Positions 11,880 to 22,517 of a stretch of 64,000 nucleotides of DNA are shown piece after piece. Below the pieces are notes generated by a model. It was not told where the DNA came from. It saw nothing but the letters and a program-made list of their open reading frames with translations, and did not search any database. Made by a program: the position numbers and the translations under genes. Origin of the DNA: Teratosphaeria epicoccoides (Eukaryota > Ascomycota > Dothideomycetes > Mycosphaerellales > Teratosphaeriaceae); the NCBI GenBank assembly GCA_021401465.1, contig JADDMT010000004.1, forward strand, positions 310,001 to 374,000. Reading direction: 5' to 3'. The first letter of the stretch is position 1. Each line of letters opens with the position of its first letter.

Positions 11880-13583
11880 TTAAAGATGCTCATCTGCCCT
11901 CTGGTTGTCAAGCTGTCGCAATACACGTACCGTCTCCGGAGTAATTGCTCGATCATGTTGATCTTCACTCTCCTCAACCTCCGCAAGTGCGTACGCCGGA
12001 TCCGGACTGTCCATCAAATCGCTGCCATATCTCCTTTGATGCGCCTCCCATTCCGCGTTCCTGTCCTCCTGATGCCGATGGCCTGCAGACTGGCTTTTGC
12101 CGTTATCGAACCGCACCTTTTGTGCATCTCTGCTCCTGCTGCTGTTCCGTCGAGAGAGTGGTGATTGCCACGGACTGCTCATTCTCCGCTCGCTAGCCTG
12201 GTCCACGGTCGTAAAGACGTGAATGGCCGCTCCAGGAGGAATGTTGGTCGGCACTGGAACAGTTACAGCTTCTTCAGAATGAGTACTCCTGGCGTCCATC
12301 CTCTCATTGCGCCTATACATCGCATGTGACGTGATCGCCGAGCCCTCGATAGAATTGGCGATGCTCATGCCATTTTCGCTGTACACCTTGGTGTATTGAT
12401 CGCTTGACGCATTCGTCGTCATACTCTTCAGCTCTTTCGTTGAAAACGCCTGTGGAAAGAATCTCGAGACGAGTGCGCGCAAGGTGGGCAAGCAACTGCA
12501 AACGATCCCCGTGTTCACCTCCACCATGGACCAGATCGCAGTGCCTGGATAGTAATACGAACGGTCGTTGTGTGATAAGCCAATATACAGAGCCGGCAAT
12601 CTTATAATCGACACCACGCACACAAAGCCTCCTATGCCAAAGATGCAGATCAAACCCAACCTCTGCTTCCTCGGGAGCTCTAGGGAGTTAAATATCGGGA
12701 GGGGCAGGATCGTGATAAGTAGATCCGAGACTATGTTGATGCCGGCGTTCCTGACGAGAAAGGTAAGTATGTGACCTCAAGGTGTGGAGCGCAGCGGCTG
12801 ACGAACGAGAACCATAGCCCTTCGAGGGACAGACAGCCACCGGTATAGATGGATGGATTCCAGAACTTTCTGACAGGAACGCATGTAAAAATGGCGCTGA
12901 AGATTTCCCAGACGACGAATACAATGCAGAAGCACATCATGATGTAGGTCGCCTAGCACGGTGCATATTGTCAGCAGCAGCTGGATGCGCCATAGGCTAT
13001 CACTCACTACCGTCATGTCAGCAGATGCGACCGGTGTGCTCAGATCATTCCACGGCAGCAAATACATACCGACTCGAAACTTTTTCTGAGGCAGAATCCG
13101 ATTGTACTGGATCAAGATGGAGAACTTGGTGCAGAACATCGCCAGGTAATAACTCCAGATTGTGTGGAACAAGGGCATGAGCCATGCGTAAGGGTATTCG
13201 AGGTAGTACTCATGCTGCCCCAGACCATTCAATGCTGCAGTGCTACTCAGTACGAGCTTGCTTGTGCATGGACGTGCAGTGACTTACTCTCGACTACGGT
13301 GAACACGCAGAGGATGACTGAAAAAATCTGGAGTCCATCGTCAGAGCTGCAGGATGAGCGTTGGAACAGTGGTTGCGCACAAACGAGAATATGATGAAAA
13401 TGTCCTCAATGCCGAAGCAGTGCGCGATGAACACCCGCGTGCCGATTCTCGAAACCACCATGACCGACGAGATGATTGTCAGGACAATTGTCGAGACGGC
13501 CGTAGCCACGCCACTGGTTCGAAGTCAGCATGGTATCGCTGTCGGTGACGGCTATTGGCTCACGAGGCATGACCAAGCCCCAT
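11880..13583 (-). CDS. Fungal rhodopsin-domain (PTH11-like) integral membrane protein
   Basis: This seven-helix membrane protein belongs to the large Pezizomycotina rhodopsin-domain family (often annotated integral membrane protein, related to PTH11-type receptors). Inferred exons on the minus strand are 13564-13583, 13381-13513, 13288-13327, 13071-13234, 12807-12952 and 11880-12750. The sum is 1374 nt and codes for 457 aa. Family landmarks appear in order: VVSRIGTRVFIAHCFGIEDI in helix 2, GLGQHEYYLE in the first outer loop, the TKFSILIQYNRILP helix, FTCVPVRKFWN with its Cys, and GINIVSDLLITILPLPIF followed by LPRKQRLGLICIFGIGG and SMVEVNTGIVCSCLPTLRAL. Residues after about 300 form a hydrophilic Ser-rich cytosolic tail. 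The fourth junction (12953-13070) looks like two introns in one, described separately. The alternative of keeping the inner 63 nt as 21 extra codons would place a polar insert inside the short loop before helix 4. The ligand is unknown. Confidence 0.8.
12953..13070 (-). other. Probable [D1,2] stwintron (nested introns)
   Basis: Reading the minus strand, exon 4 ends with the Val codon GTC, then a single G at 13070. The inner intron (13069-13007, 63 nt) has donor GTATGT, a GCTGAC branch-like site and acceptor GTAG. Removing it places that G directly before TGAGT and so creates a new donor GTGAGT. The outer intron then runs to the acceptor GCTAG at 12953, with its own GCTGAC branch-like site. 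Only the double excision gives a phase-0 join from KKFRV into ATYIMMCFC, which matches the family's helix 4. A single intron from GTATGT to the last acceptor is out of frame. Retaining the inner 63 nt is in frame and cannot be excluded. Spliceosomal twin introns are documented in filamentous ascomycetes; the assignment here is from sequence alone. Confidence 0.7.
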
Positions 13584-15145
13584 TGAGGGCGTATTGGCAG
13601 TATGGAGCGTTATCGAGCAGTATATCCACAGCGCGCGAAAGGGTGGCGCTAGCACTTCTGAGAAGAACCAGGAGCGAAGAAGAAAGCAATCAGGCTTTGG
13701 GCAATCCAACGACTAACTCTTTAAGCACATCGAACATATCGCCTGTCCACGACCTTGACTCAAGCAATGGCAGACGTTTGGTGCACTCCTCACATCATGC
13801 TGAGAATGACGAATCGAATTGCAAGGATGTTGCTGAAGACAAGCATAAGAGCGCTTGATACATGTGGATTTCGTACGACGGTACGAGGTTGTTCATTGGG
13901 CGCAAGTACGGGTCGAGGTTGCGCTCTCGATGCAGTTCATGACTCTGCGACTCTGCGTTCCAGACAGATGAGGTCCGGGGCGAAAGCTTGTCAAGGGTCT
14001 TTGCCCAGGATCTTTGTTCGCCTGGAAACTCTTCCGTCCCTCAAAGCATTGCGAATGACGGCGATTGGCGCCAGGCACTCTTTATTAGGCTACATAATGA
14101 GGCAACCGAGCTATCAGACCGGAAAATCATTGTGAGCTTTTGGCCTATTGCTTAAGCAGTACATGCCTCTCGCAATCCATCCAGGCAAGTGAGGCGCGAC
14201 CACAAGTCTGCGATCATGCCTTTCGCTACTGCACCCGCGACGATCATGCACGAGCCATACACGATACTGAGACATGCAGCCGAATATTCTTTGATGCCCA
14301 TGCTGCCGCCCCAAGTACACAAGGCTTATCGGTAATAAGGCCCGAGCACCCGAGCGTTTCGCTCAATGCGGCAGTCTGAAACGGTATGACGAAGTTTGAT
14401 ATTCTTGTTAAGGTCCCTGCACCCAGATCGCGTCCATACAGATCGCCCAGCGGAACGGAAAGCACGTGGCGCACCTTCGGCCGTTACGCACGCCACGGGC
14501 CGGCAGAGTCGATCTATTTCAAAGTTGCAGTCTCTCGAAATATAGACAGGCCAGACCGAAGTCATCGAAGGTCAATGCTCAGCCCAACAAGAAAGTCGGG
14601 TCGAGTTCCCACTGTTTCCATGTGGAGGCCATGGACACTGGTCGTTCGTTGTTTTGCGGATCTGCGAGCACGGCCTACAATTGGTACAATTCTCTCCTTC
14701 TGGTGATGGTCGAGCGTCAGAGAGCACAAAGAGCGTGTTCCATTTTCAGCCTGGAAAAATTGGCATACAACAGAACTGCTATAGGTGCCCTTATATACCT
14801 ATGTGCGGCAGAGCAGGTGACTTCTTCAATACGCTGCCGAGTCGTCGACAGAATGCCAAGACTGGACAGCTCAATCAACGTTTCGAGCAGTTGATGGACT
14901 CATCAGTCATCTCAGTGATGTCAATCAGCAGTCAATGGTATCAAGTGGCAGTCAATGGTATCAAGTGGCAGTCAATGGTATCACTAGCAGTCAGAATTGT
15001 CAGCAAGCAGTCACTGACGTCACTCTTTCAACCAGTTGATCGCCTGATGAATCGTTTCATATGACTTCTTCAGCTAGGCTACTCACGCTCGTGATTCTCT
15101 GAACCAGTCCAAGTCACTCGCTTTTCACCTCGTGCACCGAGTCAT
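13584..15145. other. Intergenic, no supported gene
   Basis: About 1.56 kb between the rhodopsin-domain gene start and the 3' end of the CYTH gene. Open frames are short and lack family features. A 20-bp tandem repeat lies at 14931-14983, embedded in a CAGTCA/TGATG-rich stretch from about 14880 to 15060. Confidence 0.45.
14931..14983 (+). repeat. 20-bp tandem repeat, about 2.7 copies
   Basis: The unit GTCAATGGTATCAAGTGGCA occurs twice perfectly (14931-14950, 14951-14970) and then its first 13 bases again before diverging. It is in non-coding DNA. No function is suggested beyond possible length variation. Confidence 0.85.
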
Positions 15146-16022
15146 CTACTGCAGCATCTTCTCCTTCCACGCCAGGTAAGCACTTAGCTTCCCCATCACC
15201 TGCCTCCCATCCTCAGTCTGGTCCGGGAACAGCTCGATGTTCCTCTCCAGAAATTCGGCCAGACGCACGCGCAAGCCCTCAGCCTGCAACTTCTTCCTGC
15301 CCTCATGCTTGGCCTCATCTGTGCCGCCAACAACCTCCGCTGTCAACTCGACTTCGCCCACGCTGTGACCGAAGGTTGGTGTGTCTGAGCCAGCAACCTT
15401 CGCGCCGGTGACCGAGTCGATCACGATGCTCATGTTGCCGAATGAGTAGTTCTCGACACTCCAACATTCGCGCTCAGTAATGAGGTCGGCGAATGGTGCG
15501 AGCTCGTCGAGGTGGAGGCCAGGGGCGATCTTGGCAAGCACGTCGACGACTGCCTCCTTACCCACGACTTCCTCAAATTGCGAATCCGTGTAATTGCCGC
15601 CGAGCCTGACTTTCGCCTCCCACTCGTACTCCTGCTCCGCCGTCTCATGCTGTGCGAACTTACCGTGTGATTGGGGAGCCACGAACTCCTCGCTCCTGCG
15701 CCTCAGCCATATGTCCTTGCGGACCAAACCGCCGTTGAAGTCGAGATACGTGTCGCGGACGCGCTTGGTCGGCTTCTGCATGATGCCAAGTTTCTTGTAC
15801 GACCACATCGGGCCGGGTGGGTAGCTCAGCTTGAATGGAGCGCAGTCGGACTTCGACATGGTATTCAACTGGTTGCGAAGTATGGCGGTAGGGACAAATT
15901 TGCGCTCGACCTTACGAGGCGATGGTCAGTACCTGGCCATTGTCCACACGTTAAGAACGCGCTGATATTGCTTGGCTTACCTCAATGGTGGACTTGAGTA
16001 TCGCCATTGCGGCGCAAGTCAT
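15146..16022 (-). CDS. CYTH-domain protein, thiamine-triphosphatase-like
   Basis: The CYTH (CyaB/ThTPase) superfamily hydrolyses triphosphorylated compounds in a beta-barrel tunnel with metal. Exons 15981-16022 and 15146-15910 are joined in phase 0 over a 70-nt intron (GTAAGC..TAAG), giving 268 aa. The intron falls exactly within the signature: exon 1 ends in Ile-Glu and exon 2 begins Val-Glu-Arg-Lys-Phe, rebuilding the EVERKF-type N-terminal motif. Further family features are RDTYLDFNGGLVRKDIWLRRR (the tunnel-lining Arg residues), YEWEAKVRLGG (ExK) and the acidic strand pairs NMSIVIDSV and VGEVELTAE. Overall length suits eukaryotic ThTPase-like proteins rather than vacuolar VTC subunits, and there are no membrane segments. 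The first ATG (16022) was chosen; an in-frame ATG at 16007 is equally possible. The substrate is not determined by sequence. Confidence 0.82.
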
Positions 16023-16106
16023 GCTGCGCTCGAAGTTATGCGTCAGTGGCGAAATGTCTGAAACTGCAGGAAGTCAGGAGAAGGGAGCTTGCATGGAACG
16101 TCAAGC

Positions 16107-16114
16107 TTATATAA
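16107..16114 (-). promoter_or_regulatory. TATA-like element upstream of the CYTH gene
   Basis: TTATATAA within a GCTTATATAAGC palindrome lies about 85-92 bp before the CYTH start codon, a reasonable distance for a fungal TATA element. Because it is palindromic it shows no direction by itself. This is a weak inference from position and sequence only. Confidence 0.3.
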
Positions 16115-16200
16115 GCCTTCACATGCATCAAGCGGCAATATCCGTGCACTCGCCCCGGCCTTCGCGTCGTTCACCGCCGCCTCGCCGAGCTTCTGGTTTG

Positions 16201-16365
16201 TTGGTGATTTACATTTGATGTTTGGTAGTGAATAGTTGATGGTAGACAGTGATGGTTGATGTTGACGGTTGATATTTGACGTTGATGGTTGTCACTTGAC
16301 AGATGGTTGACGTTTGACCTTCGTGGCTGACAGTCGCTGGCTGATGGTGTCATTGATGGTAACAG
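16201..16365 (+). repeat. Degenerate TGATGGTTGA-type repeat with strong G/T skew
   Basis: The + strand holds many imperfect copies of TTGATG, GTTGACG and GATGGTTG words, with very few C residues over about 150 bp. It sits in the 0.7-kb spacer (16023-16714) between the CYTH gene start and the 3' end of the aldo/keto reductase gene. It is non-coding on both strands as far as I can see; the rest of the spacer shows nothing else. Confidence 0.6.
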
Positions 16366-16714
16366 CTAAGACTCGACAGTCGGCCGTGAGGTTTGGCGGT
16401 GATGGCTGCGGTGATCGGTGACGGAGCTGGGTGCGTAGATGGGCAACCGATGAGTGACTCAACCATCTGAGCTGTCAACAGCATCATCAATCATGTCTGA
16501 TCCCCACCATAGCGGGCCGATCGCTCGGTTCACATGATTATTTGCTTGTTGACACGGCTGAGACAGCCGCTGCGAGACAAACACTAGGAACTTGCGACTA
16601 TGCCGAGTCGTTTGAGATAGCTGATGCCGTGCCCAATTACGAAGCCCATTTTCAACCCACTATCTGCGAAAGCCTCCGTCAGACATGTTTTCTGACATCT
16701 TCCACACTTGTATA

Positions 16715-17713
16715 TTACTGACTGAGTGGCGCCGTTGTCGGATCCCAGCAACAAGGACTGTATTCAGAAGTGTCCAGCATTTTCATGTCATCTTCGTCAA
16801 GCTCGAAGTCATAGAGCTCCTTGTTCTCTTCAATCCTGCTTTTGGTCACAGATTTTGGCAAGATGACAAAGCCCTGTTGCAGGCCCCAGCGTAATAAGAT
16901 CTGCGCTGGAGTCTTGTTGTGTTTCTTGGCCACCGGGGTGAGTAGTGAGTCATTGAAGCGTGTGCCGCGGACTAGGGGCGCGTATGCTTCGAGTACCACG
17001 TTACGGGCTCTGCACCACTCAACGATGTCCTTGCGTTGCAGCCAGGGATGAAGCTCAATCTGATTCACGCTTAGAACGCCAGCCTTCTCTTTTGGTCGTG
17101 ACTACCTTCTGCGTCAGCAATCTGCGTTGATGGCGGAGCTCGCGGCGACACCTACCTTCTGCCAGTGCTCCAGCTCATTGAGATGTTGGACACCATAATT
17201 TGAGACACCAATACTCCTGACTTTACCTGCACTGACAGCTTCAGCCAGAGCTTGCCAAGCGCCGAGACGCCCTTCCTTGCCACCATAGGGAGCATGGAGC
17301 AAATACAGGTCGATGTAGTCCAAACCAGTCTTCCGCAGACTCTCTTTGATGGCGTCCTTTGCACCTTGGTAGTTGATGCTTTTTGGTGGAACTTTTGAAG
17401 TGAAGAACAGCTGATCTCGAGGCACTTTCGCTCTCAGTATACCAGCCACGGTCGGCTGCTCATTGCGATATGCAGTCGCTGAGTCGACGTGACGATATCC
17501 CACTTGAGCGGCATGGGCTGTGACATCTTCAGCAATGTCTGCTGGAGTTTGATAGACGCCATATCCCAGTAATGGTACTTCGTAGCCTGATGCCAATTTG
17601 ACCTTGGAGTTGATATCGAGCTTTGCCATGTTGACTAATGCAGATGAGAAGTTTCGTCGATTGGAAGCTAGAAGCTGTCTATCGACGAGGTGTAATGATT
17701 GCAGAGCGATCAT
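16715..17713 (-). CDS. Aldo/keto reductase
   Basis: This NAD(P)H-dependent carbonyl reductase of the AKR superfamily has a TIM barrel. Exons 17156-17713 and 16715-17101 are joined over a 54-nt intron (GTAGGT..GGTAG, with a GCTGAC branch-like site), giving 314 aa. The chosen acceptor restores KAGVLSVNQIELHPWLQRKD, a conserved block, in frame. The catalytic tetrad is visible: Asp77 and Tyr82 in VDSATAYRNE, Lys107 in FFTSKVPP and His140 in YLLHAPYGG. The cofactor side shows IGVSNYG and LPKSVTKSRIEEN, the usual phosphate-binding Lys-Ser segment. The first 29 residues are basic and Ser-rich (SLHLVDRQLLASNRRNFSSA) and may be a mitochondrial presequence; the internal Met at about 29 would give a cytosolic form. 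The substrate cannot be assigned. Confidence 0.88.
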
Positions 17714-17885
17714 AATAGGTGAGTTGTGTTGTCGATGAAGTCAGAAGAGCAGGGCAGCTTAGGTGCACTGACTAGCTCCCAAGGCTCCAGCTAGAATTTA
17801 CATACCTTGCCTGGTATATTCGATTAGTTGAGCTTCCATTCCATCCTTGGATACGGACTTTCTGCAAACGTTTGAGAGCACTACC

Positions 17886-19201
17886 ATGCGGCTCATCAAG
17901 CATAATATCGAGCGAAAGACAGGCGCGGGCAGCGCGACATTGTTGCCAGAGGAGCCAGAGGACATGGTGAGTACCTAGGTCCGTCTCATAACTGTTCCGC
18001 CAACGCGGCTCACGACGCTGATATGGGACAGTGGCATGCGTACAACCTGATTCGCCCGACTGACCTGTTGCGCGCTTCTGCTGTGCGAAGAGTGATCAAC
18101 GAGTCCGGTTCTGGTAGCCGATCCAACGAGCGCGTCCACACAACCCTTACCATTCGAGTCACAAAACTCGACTTCGACCCGCAAGCTGCACAATTACATG
18201 TCTCGGGTCGTGTGGCGGAGGAGAACAAGCATGTCAAGCTTGGCAATTTCCACACCCTTGATCTCGAGCTGCATCGGAACTTCCAGCTGGAGAAAGCAGA
18301 TGGATGGGACAGTGTTGCGCTGGATACTCTGAAGGAGGCTGTGAACGAGGACGCAAAAGCGCAATTATGGGCCGTCATCATGCAGGAGGGCACGGCCAAC
18401 ATCTGCCTCATCACAGACCACCAGACTATCCTACGGCAGAGAGTGGAAATGGGCCTGCCGAAGAAGCGAGCAGGCTCCTCAGACCACGAGAAGGCGATGC
18501 AGCGATTCTTTCAGACCACATTCGACTCTCTACTTCGACAGCTGGATTTAACAAACCTGAAGCCACTGCTTCTTGCGAGTCCAGGTTTCACCGCCACCCA
18601 ATTCTGGGACTTCATCAAGTCGCAGGCAGCATTGGGAACGGATAAGCGGCTACAGCAACTGATCCACATGATCATAATCGCACACTCAGCTACTGCTCAT
18701 CTGCACAACCTCGCCGAAGTCCTGAGTAGCACAGCCATCACAAGTAAATTGAGCGATACCAAGTTCGCCCGCGAGACACAGCTTATGGACAAGTTCTTCG
18801 AGATGATACGGAAAGACGACACGCGAGCATGGTACGGTCCGCGGGAAGTAGAGATGGCGGTCGAGCAAGGTGCGGTCGGTAAAGGTGGAGGCGTGCTGCT
18901 GATCAGCAACAGCTTGTTCCGAAGCCAGGAGATCGCGACAAGGAAGCGGTGGGTGAAGCTTGTCGATGAGGTCAGTGCGCAAGGTGGCGAAGTGAGGGTA
19001 TTGAGCAGCATGCACGAGAGTGGGAAGAGACTGGAGGGCCTGGGTGGAATAGCATCAATCTTGACGTACCCAATCGATGACTTGGGGGATATGAGCGGGG
19101 GCGAGGGCATGGCAGCCGATGGACAGGAGCTCGAGTCGAATGGGAATGCGAATATCGTTGAGGGGCGGAGAGAACATGATGAGGACATAGATCTACTATG
19201 A
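17886..19201 (+). CDS. DOM34: Dom34/Pelota ribosome rescue factor
   Basis: The eRF1-like protein Dom34 (Pelota) works with the Hbs1 GTPase to split stalled ribosomes in no-go and non-stop mRNA decay. Exons 17886-17966 and 18032-19201 are joined in phase 0 over a 65-nt intron (GTGAGT..ACAG), giving 416 aa. Exon 1 supplies the start of the Sm-fold N domain with LLPEEPEDM, and exon 2 begins WHAYNLI, together the diagnostic Pelota motif. The N domain continues to about residue 140. The middle RNase H-like domain covers about 150-285, and the C domain ends near 390 with LTYPID. The acidic tail (HDEDIDLL) is usual in eukaryotic members. The GGQ motif of true release factors is absent, as expected. 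There is only about 0.17 kb to the upstream divergent AKR gene, so the two promoters must overlap or be short. Confidence 0.93.
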
Positions 19202-19441
19202 ATGACGACAGAAAGCCACTCGCCCGCAAGCTCCAGGCCGTTGTGTGGGATTTTGGCACATGTACTTGTAAGCACTGCTCATGATCCACACATCCGCGCT
19301 GTACATGTAGTCTGAGGGCCTTCTTATATCGGGGTGCCCTTTCTCCGCCGGGCAACACCAAGGTGGTCATAGCTCAAGCTATGCCGCTTTGGACATTTTT
19401 CATGAGTTCTTGACAACTACCTCTTCCGACGCCTCTTATCT

Positions 19442-20576
19442 ATGTTCTCACGGGCAGCTATAAAAGCTTTGCGACCGTCACTTCCTCCTACTCCTTCTGG
19501 TGTCCGTACAAGAAGCTTCATCACCACCTTCAAGATGTCGACTGAAATCAAAATCGTCAACACCAAGAAGGCCATGCAGCCATTGGGTCCTTACTCCCAG
19601 GCTGTGATTGCTGGGCCTCACATCTTGTATTATTCACTCGTATATGAAGTCCTGAGAAGAGTGGGAAGCTGACGGATGCTTGACAGCTGTTCTGGGCAGC
19701 TTCCTGCAGATGCCGCGGGCAACTTGCCTGAAGGCACCATCGCGGAGAAGACGAAACTGGTCTGCGAGGGCCTCAAGAATGTGCTCGAGGAGGCTGGCAG
19801 CTCTATCAGCAGGGTGGTCAAGGTGGGTTCACATTGACAATCTACGTCCTTCTGTATCTCGTGACTGCGGAAGCGTCCTGCCCGGCAGCCGACAGGTCGT
19901 GGAGACCAATGCTTTCATTAGCCAATCAACGGGCTGACTGGTCGATGCGCCTTGGCGTTATTGATTGCTTTTTGAAAAAGAGTATGCGTCTGTCATCACC
20001 CCTAGGCGACGAGAGAATGCCATCATTTTCTCAAAATGCTGGGTGGTCCATCAAGTGCTGGCTCTCCCTACCAAACGCTTGACAGGTTGATTGACTAAGA
20101 GATGGGTGGGTGGAGACCGGAAAGCTCCGCGATTGCCATGCTAAGTGGACGGCGGCATGTCTTATGACTTCCAGATCACAGAAAGCTGGCCTCATGTTCT
20201 GAGCTCCGTTTCTTGACGCTTCAGACTTCATCTGTGATTGCTTGGACCGAGGAGTCAATGCTGACAACCTCCATCCTCGACGGACAGACCACGATCTTCC
20301 TCGACGACATGGCACATTTCGCCGAGATGAACAGTGTCTACGAGCAGTAGTGAGTGGCTTCCTCCGGCAAATTTTCGCACCTGGCCGGTGCTGACCTCGA
20401 CCTCTAATGACAGTTTCTCGCACAAGCCAGCTCGCTCATGCGTCGCTGGTAAGCAATACGATGGGTTGAATCTACTGAGACATTGCCTCATGCTGACCTT
20501 GAACCTATCACTTCTAGTCAAGACGCTCCCAAAGAACGTCCCAGTCGAGATTGAGGCTATCGCACTCAGCTCTTGA
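19442..20576 (+). CDS. RidA/YjgF/Mmf1 family 2-iminobutanoate deaminase
   Basis: RidA proteins hydrolyse reactive enamine/imine intermediates from PLP enzymes; fungal Mmf1 acts in mitochondria. Five exons are inferred: 19442-19626, 19687-19822, 20288-20349, 20414-20448 and 20518-20576, summing to 158 aa with all junctions in frame. Core motifs are GPYSQAVIAGPHIF, SGQLPAD, the long helix with VCEGLKNVLEEAGSS, TIFLDDMAHFAEMN and, across the last two junctions, ARSCVAVKTLPKNVPVEIEAIA with the substrate-binding Arg. The first 31 residues are basic without acidic residues (MFSRAAIKALRPSLPPTPSG and RTRSF), a likely mitochondrial presequence; the second Met (MSTEIK) would start a cytosolic form. Intron 2 (19823-20287) is 465 nt, far longer than the 60-70 nt of the others. 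Confidence 0.88.
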
Positions 20577-21375
20577 AAGGGCCTACGGACAAGCGCTGCC
20601 TCCTAGAATGGAACACGGATAAGGCCGATCGATCAGCCACTGAGTATTTTTGACAATTCTCAGTAGTCAAGCTGCCCATTGCGGGAGGAGTTGCATTCGC
20701 AAGCAAATTTGCTCTATTGCGTGACGGACTTTGCAAGCTTCAGATCGAGCGGCTCTCAGGCCAGTCCAAGCTTGTAGCTATGTCACATGGGGAATCATGC
20801 CTGTCGAAAGATCTGAATATCAAAAAGCGCCCTTTGAACCTCTGCTGGCATAAATACGACCTTCCGCCGTCCACAATGCATTGCAAACTGACCCGAATAC
20901 TCAAAACACAACTGTGAGAGCGTGCGAGCCGCCCGTATGTAACGGTAGAAATGTACAGCGTTCCTCCTCCTGAAGCGAGTGACAAATGGGTATCTTCCGA
21001 ACCACAAAGACCATCAGGACAAACGTAAACTCCCCCAAGGCTCCATGCATGCGCGAATCGCCACAGAATGAACAAATTGGTGATCCTGCCTGTTGATTGA
21101 CTGGTTGATTGGATGACATGACTGAATGCTCGTTGACGCGAGTCACTACCTGTCGATGCGGTTGAGTGCTTGTTCATCCATGATGATTGTCTGACGACCT
21201 TCTTGGCAGCTCAAACAGTCGGTACGCTCCGTCACATTGTCGACTCAACCTCTCAGTCGGACGATGGCTGGTCGATTGATGGAATCTGCAATCAATGGCA
21301 TGCCACTGACATTCCGCCATCCGGGCCGGCATCATGATGCCAGTCGCTGGAAGCCGGATAATCACCGCCATATAG
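20577..21375. other. Convergent intergenic region
   Basis: About 0.8 kb lie between the 3' ends of RidA (+) and the Myb-like gene (-). Short overlapping frames show no family resemblance. A TTGATTGACTGGTTGATTGG-like stretch near 21090-21115 resembles the TGACTG-rich texture seen in other spacers of this window. Confidence 0.45.
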
Positions 21376-22517
21376 TCATTGAATCGGCACGAATCCAAAA
21401 TGGTGCACGGGTCCCTCGGCCGGACTCGAGACAGTCGTCGCAACTTGACTAAACGCCATCTGAGCTTCGATGTCTTGCCACTTCCTAGCGCAATGCCGTG
21501 GCGGCCAGCGCTCATCCAGGCCGTAGTCGAGCATCTATGCCGTCATCAGCATGCGATCAAGCCGGCCAGATGCTTATCGACATGACTCACTTTAGCAGAG
21601 ATGATATCCCACTTGTTCTTCTCCCAGTACTCGTAGGCCAGTTTGAGGGCATCGACGTCTTGTTCTTCCCATTTTCGAAACTTCTCGCGCAGGCGCTTAT
21701 ACCTCATCTGCAAGGCAGCCACGTTGACGATCTTCTTTTTGTCGGTCTGGAAGCGGTTGGCAATGTCCTTCCAGGGCAAGCTCTCGTACTCTTTGAGCTG
21801 GACCAAGAATCTGTCGTCCTCACTGAGATCGGCAGACGCAACAGACGATGCCCGTTTCCGTCGTTTCGATCCGAAGTCAGACACTGATTCTAGCTGATCC
21901 TCGTCTTCTCGTCCACGTTTGGCTTTCGGCGTGATCTGCGGGCTTGGTTGGATGTTTGCGTATACCCTTCTCGGCTGGGGCTGTACAAGCTCCGGCGTGC
22001 TGGAGGTGCGGTATTGCTCCTCATTTGGGAAGGTCTGGAATACAGTGGGAGGGAAAGCACCGGTGACAGGCGGCGTTGGTTCTGCCGTCGAGGCGTCATA
22101 TTGGATACCAAGGCCGGTAGTTGTAGGCCAGCCGCTGTCTAAGCTGGGACCAAAGGTGCTTGGACTGCTCTTGGGCCTGCCTGGATCTTGGATGCCCATC
22201 TGTAAGCGTGCTGGCCGGACAAATTGCTGTTGTTGGTATGGTAAGGTGTACATCGGAACGTCGGGCATTGGTGCGGTGGTGTAACAGGGCCAGGGTTGAG
22301 CCTCAATGGTCGATGACGGCTGAGGCGTTACATATGCATTATTGTACGAATACTGCATGGATGTCAGATAACCCTCCCAAACTGTGAGTGAGTACGAGAT
22401 AAGTGCATTCTCAGCGAATGCAACTCGGTCTGGCAATAGACATACTGAACTTGGTGCGTACCATTCAGTGCCTGTGTCATCGATGCACATCTGGTGAGGG
22501 TCGATGGGTCCTGGCAT
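21376..22517 (-). CDS. Myb/SANT-like domain protein, function unknown
   Basis: Two exons are inferred, 21591-22517 and 21376-21534, joined over a 56-nt intron (GTGAGT..CATAG), giving about 361 aa. Residues 1-200 are low complexity, rich in Pro, Gln and Thr. A basic nuclear-signal-like patch (PKAKRGRED and SKRRKRASS) precedes a C-terminal SANT/Myb-like region beginning SEDDRFLVQLKEYESLPWKD. This continues as ANRFQTDKKKIVNVAALQMR and KLAYEYWEKNKWDIISAK, and after the intron finishes as ERWPPRHCARKWQDI. The regularly spaced Trp residues and the final Cys-x-x-Lys-Trp-type helix are typical of fungal Myb-like proteins. It is probably a nuclear DNA- or chromatin-binding factor; targets are unknown. 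The N-terminus is uncertain: the frame is open upstream to about 22640 without an ATG, so an extra 5' exon is possible. Confidence 0.7.
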
